A stretch of 57,284 nt of DNA from Atopobium sp034113385. GTDB lineage: Bacteria; Actinomycetota; Coriobacteriia; Coriobacteriales; Atopobiaceae. The notes under the pieces are model-generated. The model had not been told where the DNA came from and did no database searches. It saw only the letters and a list, made by a program, of their open reading frames with translations. A program made the position numbers and the translations under genes. Location: NCBI RefSeq assembly GCF_034113385.1, contig NZ_JAXEXL010000008.1, positions 1 to 57,284 on the forward strand. Reading direction: 5' to 3'. Shown here one piece after another: positions 1 through 8,880 of the stretch (position 1 is its first letter; each line of letters begins with the position of its first letter).

Positions 1-1548
1 AAGCAAGTTAGTATCCCACACAACAAAATCTGCAAGCATGCCAGATTCCAGCGTGCCCAGCTCATGCGCGCGGCCTGTTGCTGCAGCACTGCCGTGTGTA
101 TATGCAGCCAACGCCTGAAGGCGCGTGAGCGAATGCTCAGGATACCAACCGCCCGTAGGCATATGCTCTCTTGGCGTTTTGCGCGTACAAGCGGTATACA
201 GCACATCGCCAGAATGAGCTGGAACAACAGGAGCATCAGTTCCCAGCGCCAGAGTTACTCCAGCGGCTGCCATCTGTGCAAACGGCCACATACGAGAAGC
301 GCGGTGCTCTCCTAAGTCATGTGCAGGCTGGACCAGATTGATGGTTACATGAGGCGGCTGCACGGAAGCCACCACTCCAGCACCAACAAAGCGCGGTATA
401 TCCTCAGGCACAATATCCTCTATATGTTCCATAGTGTTAACGCCCTGCAAAGGCATACCAAAGCGCTTACGAGCCTCCTCAAAAATAGAAAGTGCTTCAG
501 ATACCGCACGGTCTCCAATGGTGTGGATACGCACAGAATAGCCAGCTGCTGCAGCCTTAAGCACCAACGCGCGCATACGAGCAGCAGGCACGGTTGGACG
601 ACCCACATCCCCCTCAAAACGTGCATTGGCATACGGCTCTGAGCACCAGGCTGTGTGCTGGCTAGAAACGCCATCAAAAAACTGCTTAAAGCCAGGTGCA
701 CGCAACTGAGGGCCAGTCAATCGCTGCTGCAAAGTTTCCAAATACGAAAGGTCATCAGTAAGCGTGGGATACAAATGAGCGCGAACCGTCAACTTGCCCT
801 CTGCTTGGAGCGCCTCATATACACCAGGATTGATGCCATCGGCGCCAGCTACTAAAGAAAGAGCCATATCACAGACGCTTGTAATACCTAAGGAGTTGAG
901 AAGTGCAAAATAGTTGGCATATATTTCTTTAAGCTCATCCATACTAAAGCTGGATAAAATGCGCGCAACGTACACCATGCCTGCAGCCTCACGTAAAACA
1001 CCCGTAAGGTGACCGTGTGCATCCCTATCAAAACTTCCACCTGCGGGAGACTCTGTTGCGTCCGTAATACCCAGTTCACGCATTCCGCAGCTGTTAAGCC
1101 ACAAGGTATGCGCGTCACCAGAATAGAGCGCCACAGGTCTGTCAGGAAACGCCTCATCCAAAGAGGCGCAGGTGGGAATGGTACAGGGGGTCCACGCAGT
1201 TTCACGCCAACCATGGCTGACTAACCAGCCATTTCCGGGACGCAGAGCCGCACAGTGAACCATGTGTTCTACGCAGTCCTTCTCGCTTGCGCCTTGATAC
1301 TCGCTTGCCAAGTTTGAGGGAAATAATGCTGCATGAAACACATGTTGGTGCGCATCATGAAAGCCTGGACATACAAACAAATCACCTGCATCAAAAGCAT
1401 CTGGCTTACCTGCAAACTGAGCAAATGCTGCACGTGGCAAGACTTCAGACACGCGCCCCTTCTCTAGCACTAACGTTGCTGCCTCGTTGGGTTTATCGGC
1501 AGAAATAAACATGTGATTGGAAGAAATCACCCGAAGTTGTTGACCCAT
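1..1548 (-). CDS. Amidohydrolase family protein (YtcJ-like), 3' end cut by window edge
   Basis: I read 516 codons open from an ATG at 1548 to base 1, with a GGGAG ribosome-binding site just upstream. The N-terminal PGFHDAHQHV segment (near residue 58) carries the HxH metal ligands of the amidohydrolase superfamily. Further on come HTIGDRAVSEAL (near residue 340), an MEHIEDI segment and LGTDAPVVPAH, the order found in YtcJ-type (COG1574) metal-dependent hydrolases. The last residues visible, LESGMLADFVVWD, match the family's usual C-terminal strand, so probably only 20 to 30 residues are missing. Substrate cannot be told; relatives act on formamides, imines or similar C-N bonds. No signal peptide is visible, so it is probably cytoplasmic. 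It is separated from the ABC operon upstream by a terminator. Confidence 0.88.
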   Translation of the reverse strand, partial: MGQQLRVISSNHMFISADKPNEAATLVLEKGRVSEVLPRAAFAQFAGKPDAFDAGDLFVCPGFHDAHQHVFHAALFPSNLASEYQGASEKDCVEHMVHCAALRPGNGWLVSHGWRETAWTPCTIPTCASLDEAFPDRPVALYSGDAHTLWLNSCGMRELGITDATESPAGGSFDRDAHGHLTGVLREAAGMVYVARILSSFSMDELKEIYANYFALLNSLGITSVCDMALSLVAGADGINPGVYEALQAEGKLTVRAHLYPTLTDDLSYLETLQQRLTGPQLRAPGFKQFFDGVSSQHTAWCSEPYANARFEGDVGRPTVPAARMRALVLKAAAAGYSVRIHTIGDRAVSEALSIFEEARKRFGMPLQGVNTMEHIEDIVPEDIPRFVGAGVVASVQPPHVTINLVQPAHDLGEHRASRMWPFAQMAAAGVTLALGTDAPVVPAHSGDVLYTACTRKTPREHMPTGGWYPEHSLTRLQALAAYTHGSAAATGRAHELGTLESGMLADFVVWDTNLL

Positions 1549-1586
1549 ATCTGCTCCCAAAACTAGCTGTGAGATATACAGCTAAC

Positions 1587-1628
1587 AAAACGTGCACGTG
1601 TAGACTGCTTTAGTCTAGCGCGTGCACG
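1587..1628 (-). terminator. Rho-independent terminator of the amino-acid ABC operon
   Basis: Arms CGTGCACG plus TAGACT pair across a 5-base loop (1591-1628), with a small asymmetric bulge. On the minus strand the hairpin is followed by TTTTG. It lies about 70 bases after the stop of the ABC ATPase gene and before the amidohydrolase start. Confidence 0.75.
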
Positions 1629-1698
1629 CAAACTTACTGGCACAACTGCACAATCAATCGGATAAAGAATCAAATTGCTGAGTTGTACGTATGGAGTT

Positions 1699-2487
1699 TT
1701 AAGCCTCTGCACCCGTGTCTTCTAAATACCGAGACAAAAACTCACGCGTACGACTGCACACAGGATTGGCAAACAGCTGAGCGGGAGCACCCATCTCTGC
1801 AATAACACCCTGGTCCATAAACACAACCTTGTCCGAGACATTCTTTGCAAAGTCCATCTCGTGCGTAACAACCACCATGGTCATGCCCTCAGTTGCAAGA
1901 TTGCGCATGACGGTAAGAACCTCACCGACAATTTCTGGGTCAAGTGCACTCGTAGGCTCATCAAACAACATGAGTTCGGGCTCCATGCACAGCGCGCGTG
2001 CAATTGCCACACGCTGCTTTTGCCCGCCAGATAACGAGGCAACGGAAGCATAAGCAAAGTCCAACAGGCCTACGGATTCAAGATGCTTTTTTGCTACCTC
2101 TTCTGCCTGAGACTTTTTCATTTTCTTGAGCGCCGTGGGTGCGAGCGTGCAATTATCCAATACATTGAGATTGTTAAACAGGTTAAATCCCTGGAAGACC
2201 ATGCCGATGCTCGAACGCAGCTTGTTAACATCTACATGCTGAGCTGCTAAATCGTGGCCATGGAACCATACATGGCCAGAATCTGGTGTCTCCAGTAAAT
2301 TGATGCAACGAAGCAACGTAGACTTTCCCGAACCAGAGGCACCAATAATAGTTACAACCTCGCCAGGAAACACTTCAAAGTCGATAGTTTTAAGTACTTC
2401 ATGCGAGCCAAAACTCTTGCGCAACCCCTCAATCTTAATAACAGGTTCTTGAGCAATGGGAGCTGTTGTAGAAGCAAATTCAGTCAT
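1699..2487 (-). CDS. Polar amino-acid ABC transporter, ATP-binding protein (GlnQ type)
   Basis: 262 residues, normal for the family. Walker A GASGSGKST is at about 49-57, the signature LSGGQKQ at 152-158, Walker B LMLFDEP at 172-178, and a VVTHEMDF H-loop near 206. It powers uptake of a polar amino acid through the permease encoded just upstream (gap 5 bases) with the binding lipoprotein encoded before that. Overall similarity is to glutamine/glutamate/histidine/arginine importers; the amino acid cannot be assigned from sequence alone. It is the last gene of the three-gene operon. Confidence 0.95.
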   Translation of the reverse strand: MTEFASTTAPIAQEPVIKIEGLRKSFGSHEVLKTIDFEVFPGEVVTIIGASGSGKSTLLRCINLLETPDSGHVWFHGHDLAAQHVDVNKLRSSIGMVFQGFNLFNNLNVLDNCTLAPTALKKMKKSQAEEVAKKHLESVGLLDFAYASVASLSGGQKQRVAIARALCMEPELMLFDEPTSALDPEIVGEVLTVMRNLATEGMTMVVVTHEMDFAKNVSDKVVFMDQGVIAEMGAPAQLFANPVCSRTREFLSRYLEDTGAEA

Positions 2488-2492
2488 GGTGC

Positions 2493-3845
2493 TTACCTTT
2501 TTGTCGAGGTGTTTGGGTGTGTAGCGTCAGCGCTATGAGCAGCATCGGTACTGACAGCCTGAGAAGCAGGTTTTGCAGCAGCCTGAGCAACCTTGTGTGG
2601 CTTGTGCACCGCAACCTTTGCAGGGTCTGCTTTAGCGCCAGCAACACCATGCGTATGCGTCATATCAGAGGTAGATAACACAGGGCCAGGCGATGCGACC
2701 TCAAGATGATGAGCCAACATGCTGAGCAACTTAGAAGCAATCATGGTCAAAATGAGATAGCACACCGTAGCCACTGCGTATACAGCAAGTTGGCGATAAT
2801 AAATGCCCGCAACCGTAGTAGTAGCAAACATAAGGTCAAACACACCAATAACAGATAAAACCGAAGAGTCCTTGATGTTTACTACCAGCTCGTTAGACAG
2901 GGCAGGAATGGCGTTTTTGATGCCCTGAGGAAATACCACGCGCGTCATGGCCTGCCACTGAGACAGACCCAAAGAGCGAGCGGCTTCATTTTGGCCAGCA
3001 TCTACTGCCTCGATTCCTCCTCGTAGGACCTCCATCATGTAAGCAGTAGAGTTAAGCGAAATAGTAACCAAACCAGCAATAAACGTACTCCAAATGGCAC
3101 CAATCTCACCAGTAGACATGCCAGTAGAGCTCAACACGGCAAAGCCAGCAAAGTAAATGAGTAAGGATTGCACCATCATAGGAGTGCCACGTACCACGGC
3201 AGAATACAGCTTGGCAAAGCCCACTCCCACTACCTTAAGGAAGCGAACAAAGTCATTATCCGGCCGATCAATTTGTTGAATACGAACAAATACCAGCAAA
3301 ATAGCCAGGAAAAAAGCGATAACGGTACCAAATACCGCCAACTCAATAGTGGTTACAATACCGCGCGCAAATATTGCGCGACCTTGAAATACCATGTATA
3401 CCGCACTGGGCAAAAAGCCATCAGGATTTGTTTGTGCATTCAAGCTCGCTGCAACAATAGAGCCAAAGCCCATCACAATGCGGTCAAAAGCCAAAATGAC
3501 GGTAAGCACAACAACCACATACGAAGCAATGCGTTCAATCTTCTTTGCTCGTGGCGAGACAAACCACGAGGTAGTAGCATAATCCTTCCAATGCAAGAGC
3601 TTGGCGATAAGTGCTGCAGCAGAAAAAACTACAAACGCAAACAGCGTGTAATACATACCAACTTCCAACGCATATACAGGCGCCAAAAAGCTCCACGTGC
3701 TGCGGACTTGGCTAGAAAGCCACATCCCTATGCACGCAATAACACTCGTACCCAACAACACATAGCGATGGTCAGATCGTATACCATGCATAAGCGCCCT
3801 AAACCTCGTATGCTGAGGCACAACGCCGCCTGATTGATTACTCAT
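2493..3845 (-). CDS. Polar amino-acid ABC transporter permease (HisM/GlnP type) with extra N-terminal membrane segments and a low-complexity tail
   Basis: Start chosen at the ATG at 3845 because AAGGAG lies 6 bases upstream; an in-frame TTG at 3863 would place that site inside the gene. About 450 residues, roughly twice a minimal family member. The first 130 residues hold three or four hydrophobic segments absent from the basic HisM fold. The BPD_transp core follows, with GTPMMVQSLLIYF and the EAA-loop segment EAARSLGLSQWQAMTRVVFP, which docks onto the ATPase. The last 60 residues are Ala/Lys/His/Thr-rich and probably a disordered cytoplasmic tail. Integral membrane subunit of the importer encoded by its neighbours. 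Confidence 0.92.
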   Translation of the reverse strand: MSNQSGGVVPQHTRFRALMHGIRSDHRYVLLGTSVIACIGMWLSSQVRSTWSFLAPVYALEVGMYYTLFAFVVFSAAALIAKLLHWKDYATTSWFVSPRAKKIERIASYVVVVLTVILAFDRIVMGFGSIVAASLNAQTNPDGFLPSAVYMVFQGRAIFARGIVTTIELAVFGTVIAFFLAILLVFVRIQQIDRPDNDFVRFLKVVGVGFAKLYSAVVRGTPMMVQSLLIYFAGFAVLSSTGMSTGEIGAIWSTFIAGLVTISLNSTAYMMEVLRGGIEAVDAGQNEAARSLGLSQWQAMTRVVFPQGIKNAIPALSNELVVNIKDSSVLSVIGVFDLMFATTTVAGIYYRQLAVYAVATVCYLILTMIASKLLSMLAHHLEVASPGPVLSTSDMTHTHGVAGAKADPAKVAVHKPHKVAQAAAKPASQAVSTDAAHSADATHPNTSTKR

Positions 3846-3895
3846 GGATTGCTCCTTATACAAACAAATGGTACAAAAGGCATGCTACCAGCACG

Positions 3896-4855
3896 TTATG
3901 CTGGCTGACGCTCTACGCACGCATCAAAGATTTTGCTGCGTTCATCATCGGAAACCTTAGAAAACGCCTCGTTAATTTTGGCAAGAATGGCATCTTGTCC
4001 TTTCTTAATGCCTGCATTACAAGGAACAGTTTCACTAAAGCCTTTACCCTCAGCAAACTGGATTGCTACCAAACCTTTGTTTGCACGCAGCAGGCCCTTG
4101 GTATTCTCGGTGTTGTAGGTAATGGCATCACAAGTACCCTGATTAAGTTGGGATAGCTGAGACGGAACGGAATCTACCGGTGTCAGATGGTTTACGTTAG
4201 GAATCTCATCAATAACAGTATCCAGCAGCGTATCCTTCTGCCCCAATACGGTGGCGCCATCAAAATCAGCTAAAGAGGTGGCGTTAACATACTTAGAATT
4301 GGCTTTTACCAGCAAACCAAATCCGCCCACAAAATACGGGTCGGAAAAATCTATGGCTTGGCGGCGTTCATCCGTAGCACTCATACCTGCCATAATAATG
4401 TCAATCTGACCATTGTTGAGAGAATCAATCAAGCCAGTAAATGACATCTTAACCGCAACAGCCTCCATACCCAAAGCAGCTGCAACCACTTTAGCAAGCT
4501 GTACGTCATAGCCATCCGCATAGGCGCCAGAAACATTCTGAATTGGAATAGTGGTATCAGATGCCTGCGTAGCCTGCCAATTATAGGGAGCATACGCTGC
4601 TTCCATACCAACACGTAAGGTTTTACCATCACCTAAAACGGTACTCGAAGTTTTGATGCCCTCATTGGCAGCTAAATCTACCGTACCTTCTGGAGCAGGG
4701 CCACAAGCTGTTAAAACAGATATACCTGCCATACTCAAAACTGAGATGCCAGAAAGTTTAAGGAAGTCACGTCGCGAAAACTGTACCCGCCGAGGCTTGG
4801 CTGTCATATTTGAATGAGCGCTTTGTGGTGCTTCTCCACATGTAAATAAGGTCAT
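3896..4855 (-). CDS. Amino-acid ABC transporter substrate-binding lipoprotein with twin-arginine signal
   Basis: Start at the ATG at 4855, with AAGGA six bases upstream; the longer open frame to 5002 has no ribosome site. 319 residues. The N-terminus carries SRRDFLK, a twin-arginine motif, then a hydrophobic stretch ending in LTACG, a lipobox. The protein is therefore predicted to be exported folded by Tat and lipid-anchored outside the membrane. The rest is a family 3 solute-binding protein: LRVGMEAAYAPYNW, GYDVQLAKVVAAALGM, DIIMAGMSATDERRQAIDFS and YFVGGFGLLVK are in the usual order. It delivers the amino acid to the permease and ATPase encoded downstream. It is first in the operon. Confidence 0.94.
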   Translation of the reverse strand: MTLFTCGEAPQSAHSNMTAKPRRVQFSRRDFLKLSGISVLSMAGISVLTACGPAPEGTVDLAANEGIKTSSTVLGDGKTLRVGMEAAYAPYNWQATQASDTTIPIQNVSGAYADGYDVQLAKVVAAALGMEAVAVKMSFTGLIDSLNNGQIDIIMAGMSATDERRQAIDFSDPYFVGGFGLLVKANSKYVNATSLADFDGATVLGQKDTLLDTVIDEIPNVNHLTPVDSVPSQLSQLNQGTCDAITYNTENTKGLLRANKGLVAIQFAEGKGFSETVPCNAGIKKGQDAILAKINEAFSKVSDDERSKIFDACVERQPA

Positions 4856-4907
4856 GTTGGTTCCTTCTTTCCAGCAGTTTTGAGTGACCCCTTCCGCACA
4901 TACAACC

Positions 4908-4970
4908 GGAGGGGACCCATTCCCCTCCCCCTTGCAACTTAATGCGTGAAAGTTCCATGTGCTATAGCAC
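4908..4970 (-). promoter_or_regulatory. Possible structured leader of the amino-acid ABC operon
   Basis: Two symmetric elements lie between the binding-protein start and the terminator of the preceding operon. One is a perfect 7-bp GC stem (GGAGGGG/CCCCTCC, 4908-4928) with a 7-base loop. The other is a perfect 12-base palindrome GTGCTATAGCAC (4959-4970). No U-tract follows the first, so it is not a terminator. I could not fit it to a T-box or a known riboswitch. The palindrome could be an operator. Confidence 0.35.
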
Positions 4971-5031
4971 CAGTCTAGTCTTATGTTGGAACTCAATCGC
5001 ACATTTTTTTAGAAAGAAACAGCATTGACAT

Positions 5032-5065
5032 AAAAGCGACTGCGGATATTTGTATCCTCAGTCGC
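5032..5065 (-). terminator. Terminator of the glmM-to-tsaD operon
   Basis: A 13-bp stem with one mismatch (GCGACTG-x-GGATA) and a 4-base TTTG loop at 5036-5065. On the minus strand it is followed by TTTTATG. It lies 80 bases past the stop of the TsaB-RimI-TsaD gene and marks the end of the long operon. Confidence 0.85.
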
Positions 5066-5146
5066 ACTTTATTGAATATCGTATGCAATTTTATGCACTT
5101 TAATTCTTACAAGTTAGCCTGAGCAAAAAGCCCACCGTACAAAAAT

Positions 5147-7654
5147 CTACTGCTTCCATCGTTGTACAACAGGCGTTACCAAGCTGGACCAGGTGCCTAA
5201 AGCAGCATTCGGATCTGCGTCCAATGTAAGATCTGCAAACTGTCCCGCATAAAAATTGCGTAACGCTGCTGCTGCAATCATCGCGCCATTATCGCCACAA
5301 ACAGCTAGAGGAGGAACGGTCACACGCACGCCACGCTTACCGAATTTGTGCTGGTATTCTGCACGAAGCGCAGGATTTGCCGCAACGCCACCACCTACGC
5401 AAAACTCAGAAACACCCGTCTGCTCTACTGCAGCAAGAGCCTTTGCCACCTGTACATCAATAACCGCGGCTTCAAACGAAGCTGCGAGGTCTGGAAGGTT
5501 AATGGGATTGCCTGCTTTATTCTGGTTCTCAATATAGGTTATAACCGATGTCTTGAGTCCAGACAGAGAAAACCGGTAATCATGACTGTGCATCATGGCA
5601 CGCGGAAAATGTATAGCCTTCTTGTTGCCCGAAGCCGCAAGCTTGCTTATAACGGGACCACCCGGGTAACCCAAACCAAGCGCTTTAGCCACCTTATCAA
5701 AAGCCTCGCCCACCGCATCGTCAATGGTGGTGCCCAAAATATGATAGTCACCCCACGCACGAACGTGAACCAGCATAGTATTACCACCAGAAACCAGACT
5801 TGCCACAAAGGGTGGCTCTAAATCAGGCGTCTCAAATAGATTGGCAAGCAAATGACCTTCGAGGTGATGCACGGCAATCAAAGGCAGCTGCGCGCCAGCA
5901 CACACTCCCTTAGCAAAAGCAACGCCTACCACCAATGCCCCAACAAGACCAGGACCTGCAGTTACGCCAACAGCAGACAGATCAGATGGCTCCAACGTAT
6001 CACACCCAAAATGCTCGCCTGCCTGCGCCATAACCTCCTCAAATACGCCCACAATTGCTTCAACGTGCTTGCGAGAAGCAATCTCTGGAACTACCCCACC
6101 AAAGCGTGCATGAAAATCAATAGAGGTTGCCACAACATTGGCACAAATGTGTCCCTGCGAATCCATAATAGCCATGGCAGTCTCATCACATGAGGACTCA
6201 ATGGCCAAGATAAGATTGCCTGCTTGCGCAAGTGCCTGCTTGGCTTGCTCAGAGCGCGCCTGCGCCACAATGGGCCAGGGCCGGATAGATGCCTGCGGCT
6301 CAGGTGCAACTTCACCTGCCACCGCATCTATCGATAAAGGCAGCGTAGCACGCATAATATGTGCTGCATTGCCAGGGCCATAATAGTTGGGACGCACACC
6401 TTCTTGCACAAATCCCATGCTTACATACAGTGCCAGCGCAGCCGTATTGTGCTCATATACCTCAAGAGAAATGCTCTGTGCATTAAGCATTTGTGCATCA
6501 TAGGCAAGGCGTGCAATCAAACGAGACGCAATCTTTTCTCGGCGACGATGAGGTGCCACGTCTACCGTTGCAATCTCCATGTCATCGCCTACCAGCATGC
6601 CACCGGCAACACCAATAATTTGATCCATGTCATGAGCAACCCACCAGCTGCGACCTTCTGCAGAGAGCTCCTCTTCAAACATGGTGCGCGTCCACGGCTT
6701 ATGTACAGAATCATGAAAACAAAGGGCATCAAGCGCAGCCACTTGGTCTATGTCATTGATGCTCATAGGGCGCAGCTGTAAATGCATACCTGCAAGTACA
6801 TCTGCGGTGCCCGTAAGAGCAACACTGGCAGGCACCTGCATCCCTAAACGTTTGCGCTCATTTTCTTCTGCGTCAGATAGACGCGTATACACCGGCAGCA
6901 CTAACGCTGGGTCTCCAGCAGCACGATCTTTCACAGCATCAGGCGCGGTATATGCAAGTAACAAACCTTCACTCGTAGGACGCCACAGCTCTTCCGGCAA
7001 AATGGAAGTAAAGCCCGCCTGTTCAAACTGAGCTCGGTGTTTTACTAAGCCATCGCCACAAACTGTAAGCTCTGGGGCCTCAGGTAAAGCACTCCATTGT
7101 TCCACACAAAGCGCTGCTTTACGTACAACTTCTGTGCCAAACAAACGATGGGCACCTGTATCATCCAGCTGGTATATGCCAGGATATACCTCACTACGCA
7201 TGGCATCTGCCACAACACCTAGTTTGCCACGCACACCAGACTTCCAAGCAGTCCAAGCAACGCCATCGAGTGTAGAGCCTCCCCACAAGGCAGTACCCGC
7301 ACCGCACGCAAGCCCTTTTGCCGTAGCAATACCAATACGTACGCCTGTAAACGACCCAGGGCCACGACCTACCAGCACGCTATCCACATCTGCCATGCTA
7401 AGATTTGCATCTGCAAGTGCCTGTTGTACCGTACTTACCAGCTCTACGTTTGCTTGTCGGCGACACAGGTGGTCGCGGTTAGAAAGCATCTGTACTGCAC
7501 CAGAAGGTTTCTTCATAGGGGATACTATTGCAGAACTAGTATCATAATTAGCGTCACAATCGGCTGCCTCACCTACGGCAGCTACGCCGCAAACCAGCAT
7601 GTCAGAAGACGTATCAAGCGCAAGAACAACCCTGCGACCATCTACCAATGCCAT
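5147..7654 (-). CDS. TsaB-RimI-TsaD fusion: t6A tRNA modification with an N-acetyltransferase domain between
   Basis: 835 residues in three domains. Residues 1 to about 255 are TsaB (VLALDTSSD; VGRGPGSFTGVRIG). About 290-430 is a GNAT acetyltransferase like RimI (IATVDVAPHRRREKIASRLI). About 475-835 is TsaD/Kae1 (IESSCDETAMAI; the metal-binding HHLEGH; VGGGVAANPALR; GDNGAMIAAAA). TsaD with TsaB and TsaE transfers the threonylcarbamoyl group to A37 of ANN-decoding tRNAs; RimI acetylates the N-terminus of ribosomal protein S18. All catalytic signatures I can check are intact, and no frameshift breaks the fusion. tsaE is directly upstream (9-base gap), fitting a single t6A unit. TsaC, which makes the threonylcarbamoyl-AMP substrate, is not in the window. 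Confidence 0.94.
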   Translation of the reverse strand: MALVDGRRVVLALDTSSDMLVCGVAAVGEAADCDANYDTSSAIVSPMKKPSGAVQMLSNRDHLCRRQANVELVSTVQQALADANLSMADVDSVLVGRGPGSFTGVRIGIATAKGLACGAGTALWGGSTLDGVAWTAWKSGVRGKLGVVADAMRSEVYPGIYQLDDTGAHRLFGTEVVRKAALCVEQWSALPEAPELTVCGDGLVKHRAQFEQAGFTSILPEELWRPTSEGLLLAYTAPDAVKDRAAGDPALVLPVYTRLSDAEENERKRLGMQVPASVALTGTADVLAGMHLQLRPMSINDIDQVAALDALCFHDSVHKPWTRTMFEEELSAEGRSWWVAHDMDQIIGVAGGMLVGDDMEIATVDVAPHRRREKIASRLIARLAYDAQMLNAQSISLEVYEHNTAALALYVSMGFVQEGVRPNYYGPGNAAHIMRATLPLSIDAVAGEVAPEPQASIRPWPIVAQARSEQAKQALAQAGNLILAIESSCDETAMAIMDSQGHICANVVATSIDFHARFGGVVPEIASRKHVEAIVGVFEEVMAQAGEHFGCDTLEPSDLSAVGVTAGPGLVGALVVGVAFAKGVCAGAQLPLIAVHHLEGHLLANLFETPDLEPPFVASLVSGGNTMLVHVRAWGDYHILGTTIDDAVGEAFDKVAKALGLGYPGGPVISKLAASGNKKAIHFPRAMMHSHDYRFSLSGLKTSVITYIENQNKAGNPINLPDLAASFEAAVIDVQVAKALAAVEQTGVSEFCVGGGVAANPALRAEYQHKFGKRGVRVTVPPLAVCGDNGAMIAAAALRNFYAGQFADLTLDADPNAALGTWSSLVTPVVQRWKQ

Positions 7655-7663
7655 ATAAAACCT

Positions 7664-8179
7664 CTACTTAATTGTGCTAGCTAGCTGCGCCACAATGGAT
7701 TGTGCGCGCGTGCCTTTTGGTTTAAAGCTAATAAGCCGTGCTGGCTCTTGGCCATCTACTGCTTGTTTATCTAACCTGGTGAGAAACACATCAAGGCGCT
7801 CATCTCCCAGTTCGTCAGAGAACTGTTCGCCCCACTCTATAACGCAGGGGCCATCACTTTCTAATGCATCCCACACCCCCGCATCGCCGAGCTCTTCTGG
7901 ATCAGACAAGCGATACAGGTCAAAATGGTACAGTGGCAGATTGATGCCGCGATACCTCATCTGAATCGTAAACGTAGGGCTGGTTACATCATCTGTAACA
8001 CCCATGCCTTGTGCAATACCCTTAGTCAGTTGGGTCTTTCCTGCACCAAGGTCACCCGTGAGCACCACCACATCTCCAGCTTGCAGCAAACAACCTAGCC
8101 GTGCTCCCAACTCTCGCGTTTGCTCAAAGCTTGCAGACTCATAGGTCTTCTCGTCAAGCTTAGTTGGAAGGTGGGTCAT
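7664..8179 (-). CDS. tsaE: TsaE, ATPase of the t6A tRNA-modification machinery
   Basis: 171 residues. The P-loop GDLGAGKTQLTKG is at about residues 42-54, followed by DVTSPTFTI and YHFDLYRL, which are the hallmarks of the TsaE/YjeE family. It binds the TsaB-TsaD complex and hydrolyses ATP to reset it between cycles of t6A formation. Its start overlaps the stop of the uracil-DNA glycosylase gene (ATGA), and the TsaB-RimI-TsaD fusion starts 9 bases after its stop, so the three are probably translationally coupled. It is slightly longer than the usual 150 residues because of a short C-terminal tail. Confidence 0.93.
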   Translation of the reverse strand: MTHLPTKLDEKTYESASFEQTRELGARLGCLLQAGDVVVLTGDLGAGKTQLTKGIAQGMGVTDDVTSPTFTIQMRYRGINLPLYHFDLYRLSDPEELGDAGVWDALESDGPCVIEWGEQFSDELGDERLDVFLTRLDKQAVDGQEPARLISFKPKGTRAQSIVAQLASTIK

Positions 8180-8877
8180 GCCTGCTCCTTATGAGAATCT
8201 ATATGGCTGCTTGCATGTGTATCCTGGCGGGGATTTTGTTGAAGCCACGCCCCCACACGACGTAAGTCTTCCTCTAACAGTGGCTGCCAGTCTCTGTGGT
8301 AAATAGTTGCCGCTGGATGGAACGTGGGACAAACAACAAAATGACCCTGCTGATACAACTGCCCGCGCAGCGCAGTAACGCCTTTTTCTGTTTTGAGTAC
8401 CCACTGCGAAGCAAAATTGCCAAGACACACGATAACATCAGGCCAAATGGAACGAACTTGCTCACGCAAATAGGGTGAGCACGCTTGGATTTCATCATAG
8501 CGTGGATTGCGATTTGAGGGTGGCCGACACTTAAGCACGTTGGCGATAAAAATCTCTTCTCGGGTAAGACCTGCACAACTTAACAGAGCATCAAGCTTGT
8601 GGCCTGCGGCGCCAATGAAGGGCTTACCGCCTAAATCCTCATTACGACCAGGAGCCTCGCCAATAAACATCACGCGGGCATGTGGATTACCATCCCCAAA
8701 CACAATGTTGGTGCGCGTATCACACAGTGTGCACTTACGACAATCTTGCATGAGCGCTGCAAGTTCATCGAGTGAAACCTCGCCCGGTTTTGGATGTGGG
8801 TGCCCCGGAATCTCCATGGCGTACATAGTCCCTTCAGCATCCGCCAGTGACGGACGTTCTCTTTGTACTCTGGCCAT
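8176..8877 (-). CDS. Uracil-DNA glycosylase, family 4 (iron-sulfur type)
   Basis: 233 residues. Cysteines in CRKCTLC plus two more in KCRPPSNRNP and QACSPYL are the expected 4Fe-4S ligands of family 4 enzymes. The catalytic-pocket segment FIGEAPGRNEDLGGKPFIGAAG and the HPAA motif in PTFHPAATI are both present. The enzyme removes uracil from DNA produced by cytosine deamination or dUMP incorporation, starting base-excision repair. It sits between alr (3-base gap) and tsaE (4-base overlap), with no obvious functional link to either; it simply shares the transcript. Confidence 0.93.
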   Translation of the reverse strand: MARVQRERPSLADAEGTMYAMEIPGHPHPKPGEVSLDELAALMQDCRKCTLCDTRTNIVFGDGNPHARVMFIGEAPGRNEDLGGKPFIGAAGHKLDALLSCAGLTREEIFIANVLKCRPPSNRNPRYDEIQACSPYLREQVRSIWPDVIVCLGNFASQWVLKTEKGVTALRGQLYQQGHFVVCPTFHPAATIYHRDWQPLLEEDLRRVGAWLQQNPRQDTHASSHIDSHKEQA

Positions 8878-8880
8878 ACG

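Noticed and set aside
4856..5002. N-terminal extension of the amino-acid binding protein
   Set aside because: The frame is open but has no ribosome site, and the Tat lipoprotein signal begins properly from the ATG at 4855.
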